DNA of 64,000 nucleotides from Sinorhizobium sojae CCBAU 05684 (lineage in GTDB: Bacteria > Pseudomonadota > Alphaproteobacteria > Rhizobiales > Rhizobiaceae). The position numbers and the translations under genes are program-made. Below the pieces are notes generated by a model. That model was not told where the DNA came from and searched no databases. It saw only the letters and a list, made by a program, of their open reading frames with translations. Positions 52,321-60,485 of this stretch are shown here, piece by piece (positions within the stretch are counted from its first letter, which is position 1; each line of letters begins with the position of its first letter). The stretch is from positions 62,001 through 126,000 of the forward strand of contig NZ_CP023068.1 of assembly GCF_002288525.1 (NCBI RefSeq), given 5' to 3'.

Positions 52321-53309
52321 GGCCGCGCCCTCCGGCCGGCAAGCACGCCCGCCATCAGCACGATGAGGATGGCGAGCCCTTGCATGAAGTTCTGCCATTC
52401 GGACGGCGTGCCAATGAAGAAAACGAGTGAGTTGATGAGCCCGATCGTCAGTGCGCCGAGGAGCGAACCAACCACGGTTCCCCAGCCGCCGGCAAGTGCG
52501 CTGCCGCCGAGCACGACGGCAGCCACGCTGTAGAGCGTCATCTTGCCGCCGACGAGTGGATCGCCGCTTGCCGTATCTCCGGTGATGCAGAAGGCGGCGA
52601 GCGCTGCAAAAAGACCGCAAAGCAAGTAGCCCCTGATGCGGACAGACACCACCGGCAGACCGGTCTGGTAAGCCGCCTGCCGGTCGTCGCCGACGGCAAG
52701 CAGTTGGGCGGCAAGGCGCGTACGGGCAAGCATAAAAAGGAGCAAGAGCAGCACGGCAAGGATGTAGAAGACGAAAGGCAAGCCGAACAGCCTGCCGCCA
52801 TAGGTGCGCCAAAAGAGCGTGGGCGCCGGTGTTCCGGCAACCGGCAGGATATAAAGCGCAAGCCCGGTAAAGAAGATGCTGGTCGCGAAGGTCGCGACGA
52901 TCGCCTGCAGGCGCAGTGCGGCGACGACGAGGCCGTTGACGAGGCCGCAGGCAAGCCCGAGCAGCAGGCCGAGCGCGAGCGAAAGCAGCACCGCGCCGGC
53001 GCCCCCGCCCCATCGCTCCATCAACACGATGATCGTCACATTGACGAGCGAGAGGATCGAGCCGACCGAAAGATCGATATCGCCGGCATAGACGACATAG
53101 GTCTGGGCGATCGAAAGCAGGATCAGCGCCATATAGGTGCTGAGGAGGCCCGTCAGCGCGCGGTAGCTGAGGCTTGCTGGCGAGAAGAAGCCGTTCAGAA
53201 GAAGAAGTGCCGCGACGATGGCGAGCGCCGGCAGGAACGGATACCGCTCTAGCAGTCTGCGCACGCCGCCGACGCAGCGCGACGTCGGGCCTGTTGCGAT
53301 CTCTGCCAT
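52317..53309 (-). CDS. Ribose/xylose-type ABC transporter permease (first)
   Basis: The product is a 330-residue RbsC-family permease from ATG 53309, one base overlapping the ATPase stop (TGATG). A GTG at 53312 is an equally coupled alternative. Typical segments are VYAGDIDLSVGSILSLVNVT, GLACGLVNGLVVAALRLQAI and VLGGSALAGGWGTVVGSLLG. It has two permease partners' worth of CUT2 features but lacks a fused ATPase. It is translationally coupled to the next permease. Confidence 0.9.
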   Translation of the reverse strand: MAEIATGPTSRCVGGVRRLLERYPFLPALAIVAALLLLNGFFSPASLSYRALTGLLSTYMALILLSIAQTYVVYAGDIDLSVGSILSLVNVTIIVLMERWGGGAGAVLLSLALGLLLGLACGLVNGLVVAALRLQAIVATFATSIFFTGLALYILPVAGTPAPTLFWRTYGGRLFGLPFVFYILAVLLLLLFMLARTRLAAQLLAVGDDRQAAYQTGLPVVSVRIRGYLLCGLFAALAAFCITGDTASGDPLVGGKMTLYSVAAVVLGGSALAGGWGTVVGSLLGALTIGLINSLVFFIGTPSEWQNFMQGLAILIVLMAGVLAGRRARP

Positions 53310-54814
53310 CACGCGGCCTCGTAAGCGGCTTGATAGAGATTGTAGCGCGTGCGTTCGGCGCCGGTAAGTTCCCGGCTCACGGACCCGCCGTTGAAGACGA
53401 GGATGCGGTTGGCGTTGCCGAGCAGTTCGGCATCCTCAGAGGAATAGAGAAGGATGCCGAGGCCATCGGCCGCCAATTGCCGGATCAATGCGAAAAGATC
53501 GGTCTTCGCCGAAAGATCGATGCCCTTGGTCGGGTCGTCGAGCAGCAGCACGTCCGGTCGGTCGATCAGCCAGCGGGCGATGACCACCTTCTGCTGGTTG
53601 CCGCCCGAAAGCGCGCTGATCGGATCGAAGAGGCTCGCAAACTTCGTGTTCATGCTTTGCAGCGCGGGCAGCACCCGATCGCGCAGCTTCGATGGGCTCG
53701 CGATCATCAGGCGGTCGCGCAAATAGTGGATCGGGGTGACGTTTTCGATGATCGGCCGGCCGCTGATGACGCCGTCGCGGCCGCGATCGCCCGAGACATA
53801 GGCGCAGCCCCGCCGGATGGCCTCGCGCGGGCTCGAAGCGTCGAAGCGCTCGCTGCCGATCAGAATCTCGCCGGAGGTGATCGCGCCGGCGCCGAAGATC
53901 GCCCGAAGCAGGGCGGATTGCCCCTGGCCGTGCAAGCCGCCGAAGCCCAGGATCTCGCCGCGGGCGACCTCGAAGCTGACATCGCGGAAGCCGGCGCCGG
54001 AAAGATTGCGGACCGTCAGCGCGCTTTCCGCCATGATGTCGACGGCGGCGGGGGCGGAGGATTGCGAGGCCGGCATGGCGCCGGCGCCGCCGACCATCAG
54101 CCGAATCACGGTGGCGGCGTCGGTCTCGTCGAGATTGAGGGTCGTGATCGTCTCGCCGTCGCGGATGATGGTGACGCGGTCGCCGATCGCCTTGATCTCG
54201 TCCATGCGGTGCGAAATGAAAATGATGCCGCGTCCGCGGCGCTTCAGATCGCCGAGGATCTTGAAAAAGCGCTCGACCTGGGCGCGGTCGAGCGCCGAGG
54301 TCGGTTCGTCGAAGATGAGGAGCGGTGCCTCGCTCGCCAGTGCCTTCATGATCTCGACGAGTTGACGCTGGTCGGGGCGAAGATTGCCGACGAGCGCGTC
54401 GGCTGCGAATCCCTCACCGGACACGCCGTCGAACAGCGCGATATACCGCGCCGCCCGCTCTTTCAGCGCAGCCCGGTCGATGAAGAGGCCGGCCCTGACC
54501 GGCAGCGCCGCCAGGCAGATGTTCTCCTCGACCGAGCGGTGAGCGGCGAGGCTGAGTTCCTGATAGAAGATGCCGATCCCTTGCGCACGAGCCGATCGCG
54601 GTCCGGTGATTGTCACCGGCGTGTCGTCGATCAGGATTCTGCCGGCGTCCGGTCGTACGCTGCCGGCAATGATCTTGCAGAGCGTGCTTTTGCCGGATCC
54701 GTTCGAGCCCATGAGCACATGGACCTCGCCGGCCATGACCTCGAGATCGCCCCGGCGGAGCGCCAGGGTAGCGCCGTAAGCCTTGCTCACGCCGATCAGT
54801 TTCAGTTTTGACAT
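53309..54814 (-). CDS. Ribose-type ABC transporter ATPase with two nucleotide-binding domains
   Basis: The product is a 501-residue RbsA-family ATPase. The first domain has Walker A (LMGSNGSGKSTLCKIIAGSV), signature region VGNLRPDQRQLVEIMKALAS and Walker B (LLIFDEPTSALDRAQVERFF). The second domain has an atypical Walker A region (ILGFGGLHGQGQSALLRAIF, lacking the GKS/T lysine), signature LSGGNQQKVVIARWLIDRPD and Walker B VLLLDDPTKGIDLSAKTDLF. The degenerate second site is normal for this family. It is separated from the binding-protein gene by a very strong hairpin (54835). Confidence 0.92.
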   Translation of the reverse strand: MSKLKLIGVSKAYGATLALRRGDLEVMAGEVHVLMGSNGSGKSTLCKIIAGSVRPDAGRILIDDTPVTITGPRSARAQGIGIFYQELSLAAHRSVEENICLAALPVRAGLFIDRAALKERAARYIALFDGVSGEGFAADALVGNLRPDQRQLVEIMKALASEAPLLIFDEPTSALDRAQVERFFKILGDLKRRGRGIIFISHRMDEIKAIGDRVTIIRDGETITTLNLDETDAATVIRLMVGGAGAMPASQSSAPAAVDIMAESALTVRNLSGAGFRDVSFEVARGEILGFGGLHGQGQSALLRAIFGAGAITSGEILIGSERFDASSPREAIRRGCAYVSGDRGRDGVISGRPIIENVTPIHYLRDRLMIASPSKLRDRVLPALQSMNTKFASLFDPISALSGGNQQKVVIARWLIDRPDVLLLDDPTKGIDLSAKTDLFALIRQLAADGLGILLYSSEDAELLGNANRILVFNGGSVSRELTGAERTRYNLYQAAYEAA

Positions 54815-54834
54815 AAACGTCGTCCGCTACTGTT

Positions 54835-54879
54835 CGGGCGCGCGGCGCGGATCGGTAACCGGTCCGCGCCGCGCGCCCG
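54835..54879 (-). terminator. 17-base perfect hairpin between binding-protein and ATPase genes
   Basis: CGGGCGCGCGGCGCGGA pairs perfectly with its complement at 54863..54879. The 11-base loop also contains CGGT/ACCG pairing, so almost the whole element folds. It starts 7 bases after the binding-protein stop. Confidence 0.8.
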
Positions 54880-54885
54880 GGAAGC

Positions 54886-55908
54886 TCACTTGAAGAGCGC
54901 TTCCGCCTCTTCGATCGAAAGCGAGCTCGTATAGGAGTAATAGCCGGGCTTGCCTTCGAGCTGCTTTGCCGCTTCCTCGACGTTCTCGCTGTCGATGAAG
55001 GGGATCGGCAGGTAGAGCGCATTGCCGTATTGCCCGGCATCGGCCGGCTCCTTCAGCTCCTTGCCCTGCAGCATCAGGACGGCGACGTTGAGCGCGCTTG
55101 CCATGACGCCGGGCGGGTTGACGGTGGCGCCGGAGTTCAGGTCCTCCTTGATCCAGAGATCGATGAAATCCTTGCGGATCTCGCCGGTCGCGGCGATCTG
55201 GTCCGTCTTGCCGGCATCCATGATCGATTTCCACGCGCCGGCAGCCATGCCGTCCTGGACGAAGACGCCGTTGATGTCGGGATAGGTGGCAAGGATGTTC
55301 TGCATCGCCTGCTGCCCCTGCGCCTGATCCCAATTGGCATTCACCTCGTTGACGATCTGGATGTCCGGATGATTTTTGAAGACCTGCCGGTAGCCGGCGG
55401 TCCGCATCTCGTTCGCCGGGTGGCCGGCGACGCCGTTGATCGCCACCACCTTGCCCTTGCCGTCCAGTGTCTTTGCAAGCCACTCGGCGCCGGCCGCGCC
55501 CCAGGCGGTCTGGTCGATGCCGACATAGATCGCGTCGGGCGACGAAACCTCGGCATCCGTCGCGATCACCAGGATGCCGGCTTCCTTCGCCTGCGCAAAG
55601 ATAGGATCGAAGGCCGTCGGGCTGTTCGGGTTGATGATGATCGCGTCCACGCCCTCTGCGATGAAATTGCGGACATGGGCAATCTGCCCGGGCACGTCCA
55701 CATTGGCGCTCTGCACGGAGACCTCGACATCGACGCCGCGCTCCTTCCATTTCTCGGCCGCCGCCTTCGCCTCGTCGATCATCTGGGTGCGCCACTCGCT
55801 GCCGACCCAGCCGTTCGAAAGACCGATCTTGAAGGTCTCGGCGAACGCCGATGCCGAAATCGCCATGGATGCGACTGCACCCAACGCGAAAGCAATAAAT
55901 CTCTTCAT
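54886..55908 (-). CDS. Ribose/xylose-type ABC substrate-binding protein
   Basis: The protein has 340 residues, with a signal peptide MKRFIAFALGAVASMAISAS (cleaved after AFA-E). The mature chain is RbsB-like: FKIGLSNGWVGSEWRTQMID, VRNFIAEGVDAIIINPNSPT and GVFVQDGMAAGAWKSIMDAG. I chose ATG 55908 after GGGAGGATCTT rather than the codon at 56061. It is the first gene of the six-gene operon (binding protein, ATPase, two permeases, LacI, oxidoreductase). An operator at 55950 lies 42 bases upstream of the start. The sugar or polyol ligand is unknown. Confidence 0.9.
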   Translation of the reverse strand: MKRFIAFALGAVASMAISASAFAETFKIGLSNGWVGSEWRTQMIDEAKAAAEKWKERGVDVEVSVQSANVDVPGQIAHVRNFIAEGVDAIIINPNSPTAFDPIFAQAKEAGILVIATDAEVSSPDAIYVGIDQTAWGAAGAEWLAKTLDGKGKVVAINGVAGHPANEMRTAGYRQVFKNHPDIQIVNEVNANWDQAQGQQAMQNILATYPDINGVFVQDGMAAGAWKSIMDAGKTDQIAATGEIRKDFIDLWIKEDLNSGATVNPPGVMASALNVAVLMLQGKELKEPADAGQYGNALYLPIPFIDSENVEEAAKQLEGKPGYYSYTSSLSIEEAEALFK

Positions 55909-55949
55909 AAGATCCTCCCAACTCTTGCGAAACTCATGAAGCCAGAAAA

Positions 55950-55963
55950 TGTAATCGATTTCA
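55950..55963. promoter_or_regulatory. LacI-type operator upstream of the ribose-type operon
   Basis: TGTAATCGATTTCA is a near-palindrome with a CG centre (two mismatches in 14), 42 bases before the binding-protein start. A TTGAAA possible -35 overlaps it. It fits the embedded repressor at 50330. Confidence 0.65.
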
Positions 55964-56005
55964 ATGACGATCTGTCCCCAGCGCGGGTCAGGTGCTTTGC
56001 CGCGA

Positions 56006-56329
56006 TCAACGTGCCTGACGCCTGATATAGGCGACGAGGTCGGATATCTCCGAGCGCGCAAGCGACAGCGGCGGCATGCGGGAATGGGTGGGATCCGACA
56101 GGAACGCCGTCAGCCCGGTCTCGTCGAGCCGCTTCGAACTGCCGATCTCGGCAAAGGTCGGAACCATGTCCGATCCTCGGCTTTGACCCGGTGCGACCAC
56201 GTGACAGCCTGCGCACCAGCGCTCGGCAATCCGCTCGCCATTCGCCCAATCGGCGGCCGCGCTTTGCCCTGCCAACAAGCCGGTGAGAGCCAGCGCCACG
56301 GTCAGGCATGGAGCATATGTGTTCATCAT
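56006..56329 (-). CDS. Small class I cytochrome c
   Basis: The protein has 107 residues with a signal peptide (YAPCLTVALALTGLLAGQSA, cleaved near AA-DWANG). The haem-binding motif CAGCH is at about residues 39-43 and the axial Met probably in HSRMPPLSLARSE. The C-terminal helix is EISDLVAYIRRQAR. It is a periplasmic single-haem electron carrier. GGGGGATTTCG precedes ATG 56329, and the adjacent ATG at 56326 is an alternative. No oxidase or dehydrogenase partner is beside it, although the two-subunit molybdenum hydroxylase at 13668 lacks its usual cytochrome. Confidence 0.85.
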   Translation of the reverse strand: MMNTYAPCLTVALALTGLLAGQSAAADWANGERIAERWCAGCHVVAPGQSRGSDMVPTFAEIGSSKRLDETGLTAFLSDPTHSRMPPLSLARSEISDLVAYIRRQAR

Positions 56330-56494
56330 CGAAATCCCCCTCGCTACCCCGGCCAACGCATGATCTTTCCGATGGTAGCCTGCTTCCGTGTCGGTGCAAC
56401 TGGTCGCAAGGATCAGAGCGACCCGCCTCAGGCAGGAGGCGGGCGAAAGCTGTTCGATGGACGAGGGGCTTCGCCTGAAGGACGAGACCGGCTA

Positions 56495-56572
56495 CTGCAT
56501 GTCTCCTTACATCGACCTCGATAAAGACAAAGACATGCAGCAACGACCTTTGCGCGTCCTATAAGACGCGCG
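56495..56572. repeat. Intergenic palindromic repeat of the RIME type, variant
   Basis: CTGCATGTCT (56495) pairs with AGACATGCAG (56531), and the hairpin GCGCGTC-CTATAA-GACGCGC follows at 56552. The second part matches the first RIME hairpin. The combination is a familiar rhizobial intergenic repeat as I recall it. No gene lies in 56330-56627. Confidence 0.65.
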
Positions 56573-56627
56573 CGCCTACCCGGCGCAGGAGCACTACACA
56601 TTCCGGCCCATGCGGCACGGAGACAGC

Positions 56628-57689
56628 TCAGTCCCTTGCGGCCAGTCGGGTCCCTGCCGGTTCCTCGGCTTCCGCCGGCCGAGCCATGCTGCCGCGCCAG
56701 ATGATCTCGGTAGCGAGGATCACCTTCTTGGCGACCTCGCGCCCGGAAAGGCGCTCCAGCAGCAAGTCGACCGCGGTTTCGCCGATCAGTTCTGCGGGGA
56801 TCTTCACGGTGGTCAGAGGCGGCGCCAGGAATTGCGCGACCGGAATGTCGTTGAAGCTGGCGACCGCGACGTCTTCGGGAATTCTGAGCCCCAATTCCTG
56901 GATCGCCCTGTAGGCGCCGAGCGCCATGTTGTCGTTGCAGGTGATCAGGAGCTTCGGCGGATTGGGCTTCGACAGCATCGTCTTGGCGAGCGTATAGCCG
57001 CTGTCGGGCGTCATGCGCTCGACCATGCAGAGATCAGGATCATAGAGCCCGGCCCTGGTCATCCAGTCGATGAAAGTGCGGCAACGGCGTTCCGCATGGA
57101 TATTGTCGGGCCCGTAGAAGGCGTCCACCCAGCCGACGAAGCCGATCCGGCGATAGCCCATGGCGTGGGCGGCCTCGAGGAGCCGGGTCATGGCACGGCC
57201 GACGTCGCTCAATACGCTGTCGTCCAGGTCTCCGATCGGTGCATAATCGGCAAAGACGAGATGACGGCTATGCCGGCGCAGCCATTCGAGTTCCTCGCCA
57301 TAATAGTGCCCGACGGCCACCACGCCCGAGGCGCCTTCGAGGATCGTCGCTTCCGGAGCGTTCCCGGTGAGAAAGACCTTAACGACCTCGCTTTTCAAGG
57401 CCTGGCAGCGGCTCTCGATGCCGAGCCGAACGCCGACATAATAAGGATCGGCGAGTTCCTTGGCGGGATCGAGGAAATGCACGAGCGCGATTTTCAGCCC
57501 GGCGCCGAGACTTTGAGCGGCCGCGCGGTTGCGGTTGCGCGGCGTGGCGTAGTTCAGCGCCTCCGCCGTCTCGATGATCGCCTGGCGCTTCTTCGTCGAG
57601 ATCGAAAGCGTCGGATCATAGTTCAGGACCCGGGAGACGGTTGCCGATGAAACGCCGACCGCCGCAGCGATTTCCTTGATTGTCACCAT
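56628..57689 (-). CDS. lacR: LacI-family regulator, probable lac operon repressor
   Basis: The product has 353 residues. The helix-turn-helix is at about 2-22 (VTIKEIAAAVGVSSATVSRV), followed by LNYDPTLSISTKKRQAIIET. The effector domain includes GVVAVGHYYGEELEWLRRHS, GFVGWVDAFYGPDNIHAERR and LLITCNDNMALGAYRAIQEL. I chose ATG 57689 over the TTG at 57707. Two lines support the lacR name: in S. meliloti a lacR-type gene neighbours agpT-melA-agpA and lacEFGZK (established, from memory), and a near-identical operator lies both here (57724) and before lacE (36304). Direct proof of binding is lacking. Confidence 0.85.
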   Translation of the reverse strand: MVTIKEIAAAVGVSSATVSRVLNYDPTLSISTKKRQAIIETAEALNYATPRNRNRAAAQSLGAGLKIALVHFLDPAKELADPYYVGVRLGIESRCQALKSEVVKVFLTGNAPEATILEGASGVVAVGHYYGEELEWLRRHSRHLVFADYAPIGDLDDSVLSDVGRAMTRLLEAAHAMGYRRIGFVGWVDAFYGPDNIHAERRCRTFIDWMTRAGLYDPDLCMVERMTPDSGYTLAKTMLSKPNPPKLLITCNDNMALGAYRAIQELGLRIPEDVAVASFNDIPVAQFLAPPLTTVKIPAELIGETAVDLLLERLSGREVAKKVILATEIIWRGSMARPAEAEEPAGTRLAARD

Positions 57690-57721
57690 GCTTACGTTCC
57701 CGCGCAACTTGCCTTATTCGT

Positions 57722-57750
57722 TTAGTAAAATTTTATCTCTACTTTTTCAA
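57722..57750 (-). promoter_or_regulatory. lacR promoter
   Basis: Reading leftward, TTGAAA (57750..57745) and TACTAA (57727..57722) are separated by 17 bases. The operator at 57724 covers the -10, consistent with autorepression. Confidence 0.6.
57724..57737. promoter_or_regulatory. Lac-type operator overlapping the lacR promoter
   Basis: AGTAAA-AT-TTTATC, a two-mismatch version of the AGTAAA-N2-TTTACT repeat at 36304, 35 bases before the lacR start. Confidence 0.65.
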
Positions 57751-58682
57751 TCGCACGCAGCGGCTAAGGTGGTGACGGATTCGCCCTGCTTCTGTCCATT
57801 CACGGCCACGCTCGCATACATGCCGGTCGTGCGAAATTCGGTGGGGCTTGCGCCGAAGACGCGGCGGAAGACCTTGGCGAAGTAGTTGGGATCCTCGAAT
57901 CCGGACAGGATCGCGACCTCCTTGACGGGTAGGTCCGCGGTCTTGGTGAGAAGCTTGACCGCCCGCTGCAGCCGTTTCTGCAGCACGAATTCTGCCGGCG
58001 GCATACCTTCGCTTGCCGCGAAGACGCGGGAAAAATGCGCCCGGCTCAAGCCCGAAATCCGGGAGAGTTCCTCGACGGGCAATGGCTTTTCGAGGTTTGC
58101 CAGGATGTAATCGATCACGTGCTGCATCCGGCGAAATTCCTCGCTGAACACCGGATGCGATCCGAAGACGTCGTCATAGAGCGCCATTGCCGCCTCATAG
58201 GCGATCGCCGAGGCGCGGCCGGGCGTTTCCGCTCCGGTGATCAGCCGCAGGCTGCAGTCGGCGAGATGCTCGATCGTTTCCGGGTGCAGCCTGACGACCG
58301 GGCCGGTAACGGCGAGAATGGCGCGATGGATGCGCAGCGCTTCCTCGCCGTTCATCGAGATCCAGAAGAATTCCCAGCGTCCGCCGTCCTCGAGCCAGTA
58401 GCGGTGATTGTGCGGCACGAGCAAGAGCAGTGTGTCGCCCTCGCGCAGGCGATAGGTACGGTTCTCGTAGCGCAGATTGCCGGCGCCGCCGAGGGTGTGC
58501 TGCAGCACCGTGAACGGCGTCTGGCCGCGCTTTCGCCCGTCCCAATCGTAGCTCCCGCCGGTCCTGATCTCGTATCCCGTGCTCGTCGGCATGGTGTGCA
58601 GGCTCTGTCTTCCCCGCGGCAGCGAAACGGTCCGCATTACCGGCCCCCGGTCGATCAATTGCTGCAGCACAGAATTACCCAT
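57747..58682 (-). CDS. agpT: AraC-family regulator of alpha-galactoside genes
   Basis: This 311-residue regulator has an N-terminal cupin-like sensing domain (TLLLLVPHNHRYWLEDGGRW) and the two C-terminal helix-turn-helix motifs (KPLPVEELSRISGLSRAHFS; LPVKEVAILSGFEDPNYFAK then VFRRVFGASPTEFRTTG). It is divergent from melA-agpABC, the same arrangement as S. meliloti agpT, the activator of alpha-galactoside uptake. It therefore probably binds galactosides and turns on the melA promoter. A CATTAT-N4-ATAATG repeat lies between the two genes. Confidence 0.9.
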   Translation of the reverse strand: MGNSVLQQLIDRGPVMRTVSLPRGRQSLHTMPTSTGYEIRTGGSYDWDGRKRGQTPFTVLQHTLGGAGNLRYENRTYRLREGDTLLLLVPHNHRYWLEDGGRWEFFWISMNGEEALRIHRAILAVTGPVVRLHPETIEHLADCSLRLITGAETPGRASAIAYEAAMALYDDVFGSHPVFSEEFRRMQHVIDYILANLEKPLPVEELSRISGLSRAHFSRVFAASEGMPPAEFVLQKRLQRAVKLLTKTADLPVKEVAILSGFEDPNYFAKVFRRVFGASPTEFRTTGMYASVAVNGQKQGESVTTLAAACD

Positions 58683-58713
58683 GAAAGCACAATACCTCTC
58701 TAGCCGTGCGACT

Positions 58714-58729
58714 CATTATACACATAATG
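58714..58729. promoter_or_regulatory. Inverted repeat in the agpT-melA intergenic region
   Basis: CATTAT-ACAC-ATAATG, perfect six-base arms, 32 bases upstream of agpT and 139 bases upstream of melA. It could be an AgpT site or the binding site of another regulator. Confidence 0.5.
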
Positions 58730-58867
58730 GCCACAGAATGCGCAAGGCAACTGGTTTTGGCAGGGTTCCGGGAGGAGGGCGGCGCCAGGCGGCCGAAATC
58801 AGTCCGATGAATTTATTTTACCCTTTTAGCGCGAGGATCGCGGTCCGCGAGGAGGAACAAGACGACT

Positions 58868-60340
58868 ATGAACAGCTTCAAGATCGCCATTATCGGCGCC
58901 GGCAGCGTCGGTTTCACCAAGAAGCTCTTTACCGATATCCTCTCCGTGCCGGAGCTCAGGGACGTCGAGTTCGCCCTCACTGATCTGAGCGAGCACAATC
59001 TCGGCATGATCAAGACGATCCTCGATCGGATCGTCGCGTCGAACAAGCTCCCGACACGGGTGACGGCGACCACGGATCGCCGCAATGCGCTCGAGGGCGC
59101 GCGCTATATTATCAGCTGCGTGCGCGTCGGCGGTCTCGAAGCCTATGCCGACGACATCCGCATTCCGCTGAAATACGGCGTCGACCAATGCGTCGGCGAC
59201 ACGATCTGTGCCGGCGGCATCCTCTATGGCCAGCGCAACATTCCCGTGATCCTCGACTTCTGCAAGGACATCCGCGAGGTCGCCGAGCCGGGCGCGAAAT
59301 TCCTGAACTACGCCAATCCGATGGCGATGAACACCTGGGCGGCGATCGAATACGGCAAGGTGGATATGGTCGGCCTCTGTCACGGTGTCCAGCATGGCGG
59401 CGAGCAGATCGCGGAGATACTCGGTGCCAAGGATGGCGAGCTCGACTATGTCTGCTCCGGCATCAATCACCAGACCTGGTTCATCGACGTTCGCCTCAAG
59501 GGCCGCCGGATCGGCAAGGATGAGCTCGTCGCTGCCTTCGAGGCGCATCCGGTCTTCTCCAGACAGGAAAAGCTCCGGATCGATGTCCTGAAGCGCTTCG
59601 GCGTCTATTCGACGGAGAGCAACGGCCATCTCTCCGAATACCTGCCCTGGTACCGCAAGCGTCCGGACGAGATCGCCAGATGGATCGACATGTCGGACTG
59701 GATCCATGGCGAAACGGGCGGTTACCTGCGCCATTCGACCGAAACCCGCAACTGGTTCGAGACGGAATATCCGCGTTTCCTCGAAGAGGCGGCCCGGCCG
59801 CTGGAGACGATCGAGCGCTCGAACGAGCACGCGAGCCATATTCTCGAAGCGCTTGAAACGGGCCGAGTCTATCGGGGCCACTTCAACGTCAAGAACAATG
59901 GCGTCATCACCAACCTGCCCGCCGATGCGATCATCGAATCGCCGGGCTTCGTCGACCGCTTCGGCATCAACATGGTGTCCGGCATCACGTTGCCGGAGGC
60001 CTGTGCCGCCACCTGCATGTCATCGATCAATGTGCAGCGCATGTCTGTGCATGCGGCGATTGCCGGCGACATCGATCTTCTGAAGCTCGCCGTGCTGCAT
60101 GATCCACTGGTCGGCGCGATTTGCACACCGGAGGAGGTTTGGCAGATGGTCGACGAGATGGTCGTCACCCAGGCAAAGTGGCTGCCGCAATATGCGCATG
60201 CGGTCGATGCGGCGAAGGAGCGGTTGAGCAAGGCGACGGTCAAGACCCGTGATTGGAAGGGTGCGGCGCGGCGCGACGTGCGCTCGATCGAGGAGATGCG
60301 TGCGGAGAAGGAAGCGGCGAAATTGCGCGCAGCCGGTTGA
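58868..60340 (+). CDS. melA: GH4 alpha-galactosidase
   Basis: The product is a 490-residue NAD- and metal-dependent glycosidase of family GH4. The NAD fold starts FKIAIIGAGSVGFTKKLFTD. GLCHGVQHGGEQIAEILGAK holds the metal-binding Cys-His-Gly motif, and VCSGINHQTWFIDVRLKGRR has the paired His. The family loop YANPMAMNTWAAIEYG also fits. It is cytoplasmic and hydrolyses imported alpha-galactosides such as melibiose and raffinose. GAGGAGGAACAAGACGACT precedes ATG 58868. It is the first gene of the melA-agpABC operon, as in S. meliloti. Specificity within GH4 (alpha-galactoside versus alpha-glucoside) rests on context. Confidence 0.92.
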   Translation: MNSFKIAIIGAGSVGFTKKLFTDILSVPELRDVEFALTDLSEHNLGMIKTILDRIVASNKLPTRVTATTDRRNALEGARYIISCVRVGGLEAYADDIRIPLKYGVDQCVGDTICAGGILYGQRNIPVILDFCKDIREVAEPGAKFLNYANPMAMNTWAAIEYGKVDMVGLCHGVQHGGEQIAEILGAKDGELDYVCSGINHQTWFIDVRLKGRRIGKDELVAAFEAHPVFSRQEKLRIDVLKRFGVYSTESNGHLSEYLPWYRKRPDEIARWIDMSDWIHGETGGYLRHSTETRNWFETEYPRFLEEAARPLETIERSNEHASHILEALETGRVYRGHFNVKNNGVITNLPADAIIESPGFVDRFGINMVSGITLPEACAATCMSSINVQRMSVHAAIAGDIDLLKLAVLHDPLVGAICTPEEVWQMVDEMVVTQAKWLPQYAHAVDAAKERLSKATVKTRDWKGAARRDVRSIEEMRAEKEAAKLRAAG

Positions 60341-60485
60341 GCGCCGCACGAAAGGGCGTACGCGCTGAGGAGTCGCGGATACCGATCCAATGCGGCGGAT
60401 AACCGTCCGGACAGGTCTGCCCGCATTTTCAGGAGGAGCGCCACCCCGATCCGGCGTGGCGAAAAAGGAGGGAGAACCAGAGACA

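Noticed and set aside
53174-54811. Plus-strand frame of 545 codons opposite the ATPase
   Set aside because: It is antisense to an ATPase with clear Walker and signature motifs, so it is a GC-bias shadow.
56388-56564. 58-codon GTG-started frame ending QQRPLRVL
   Set aside because: Its second half is the intergenic palindromic repeat at 56495..56572 translated, and the first half has no recognisable features.
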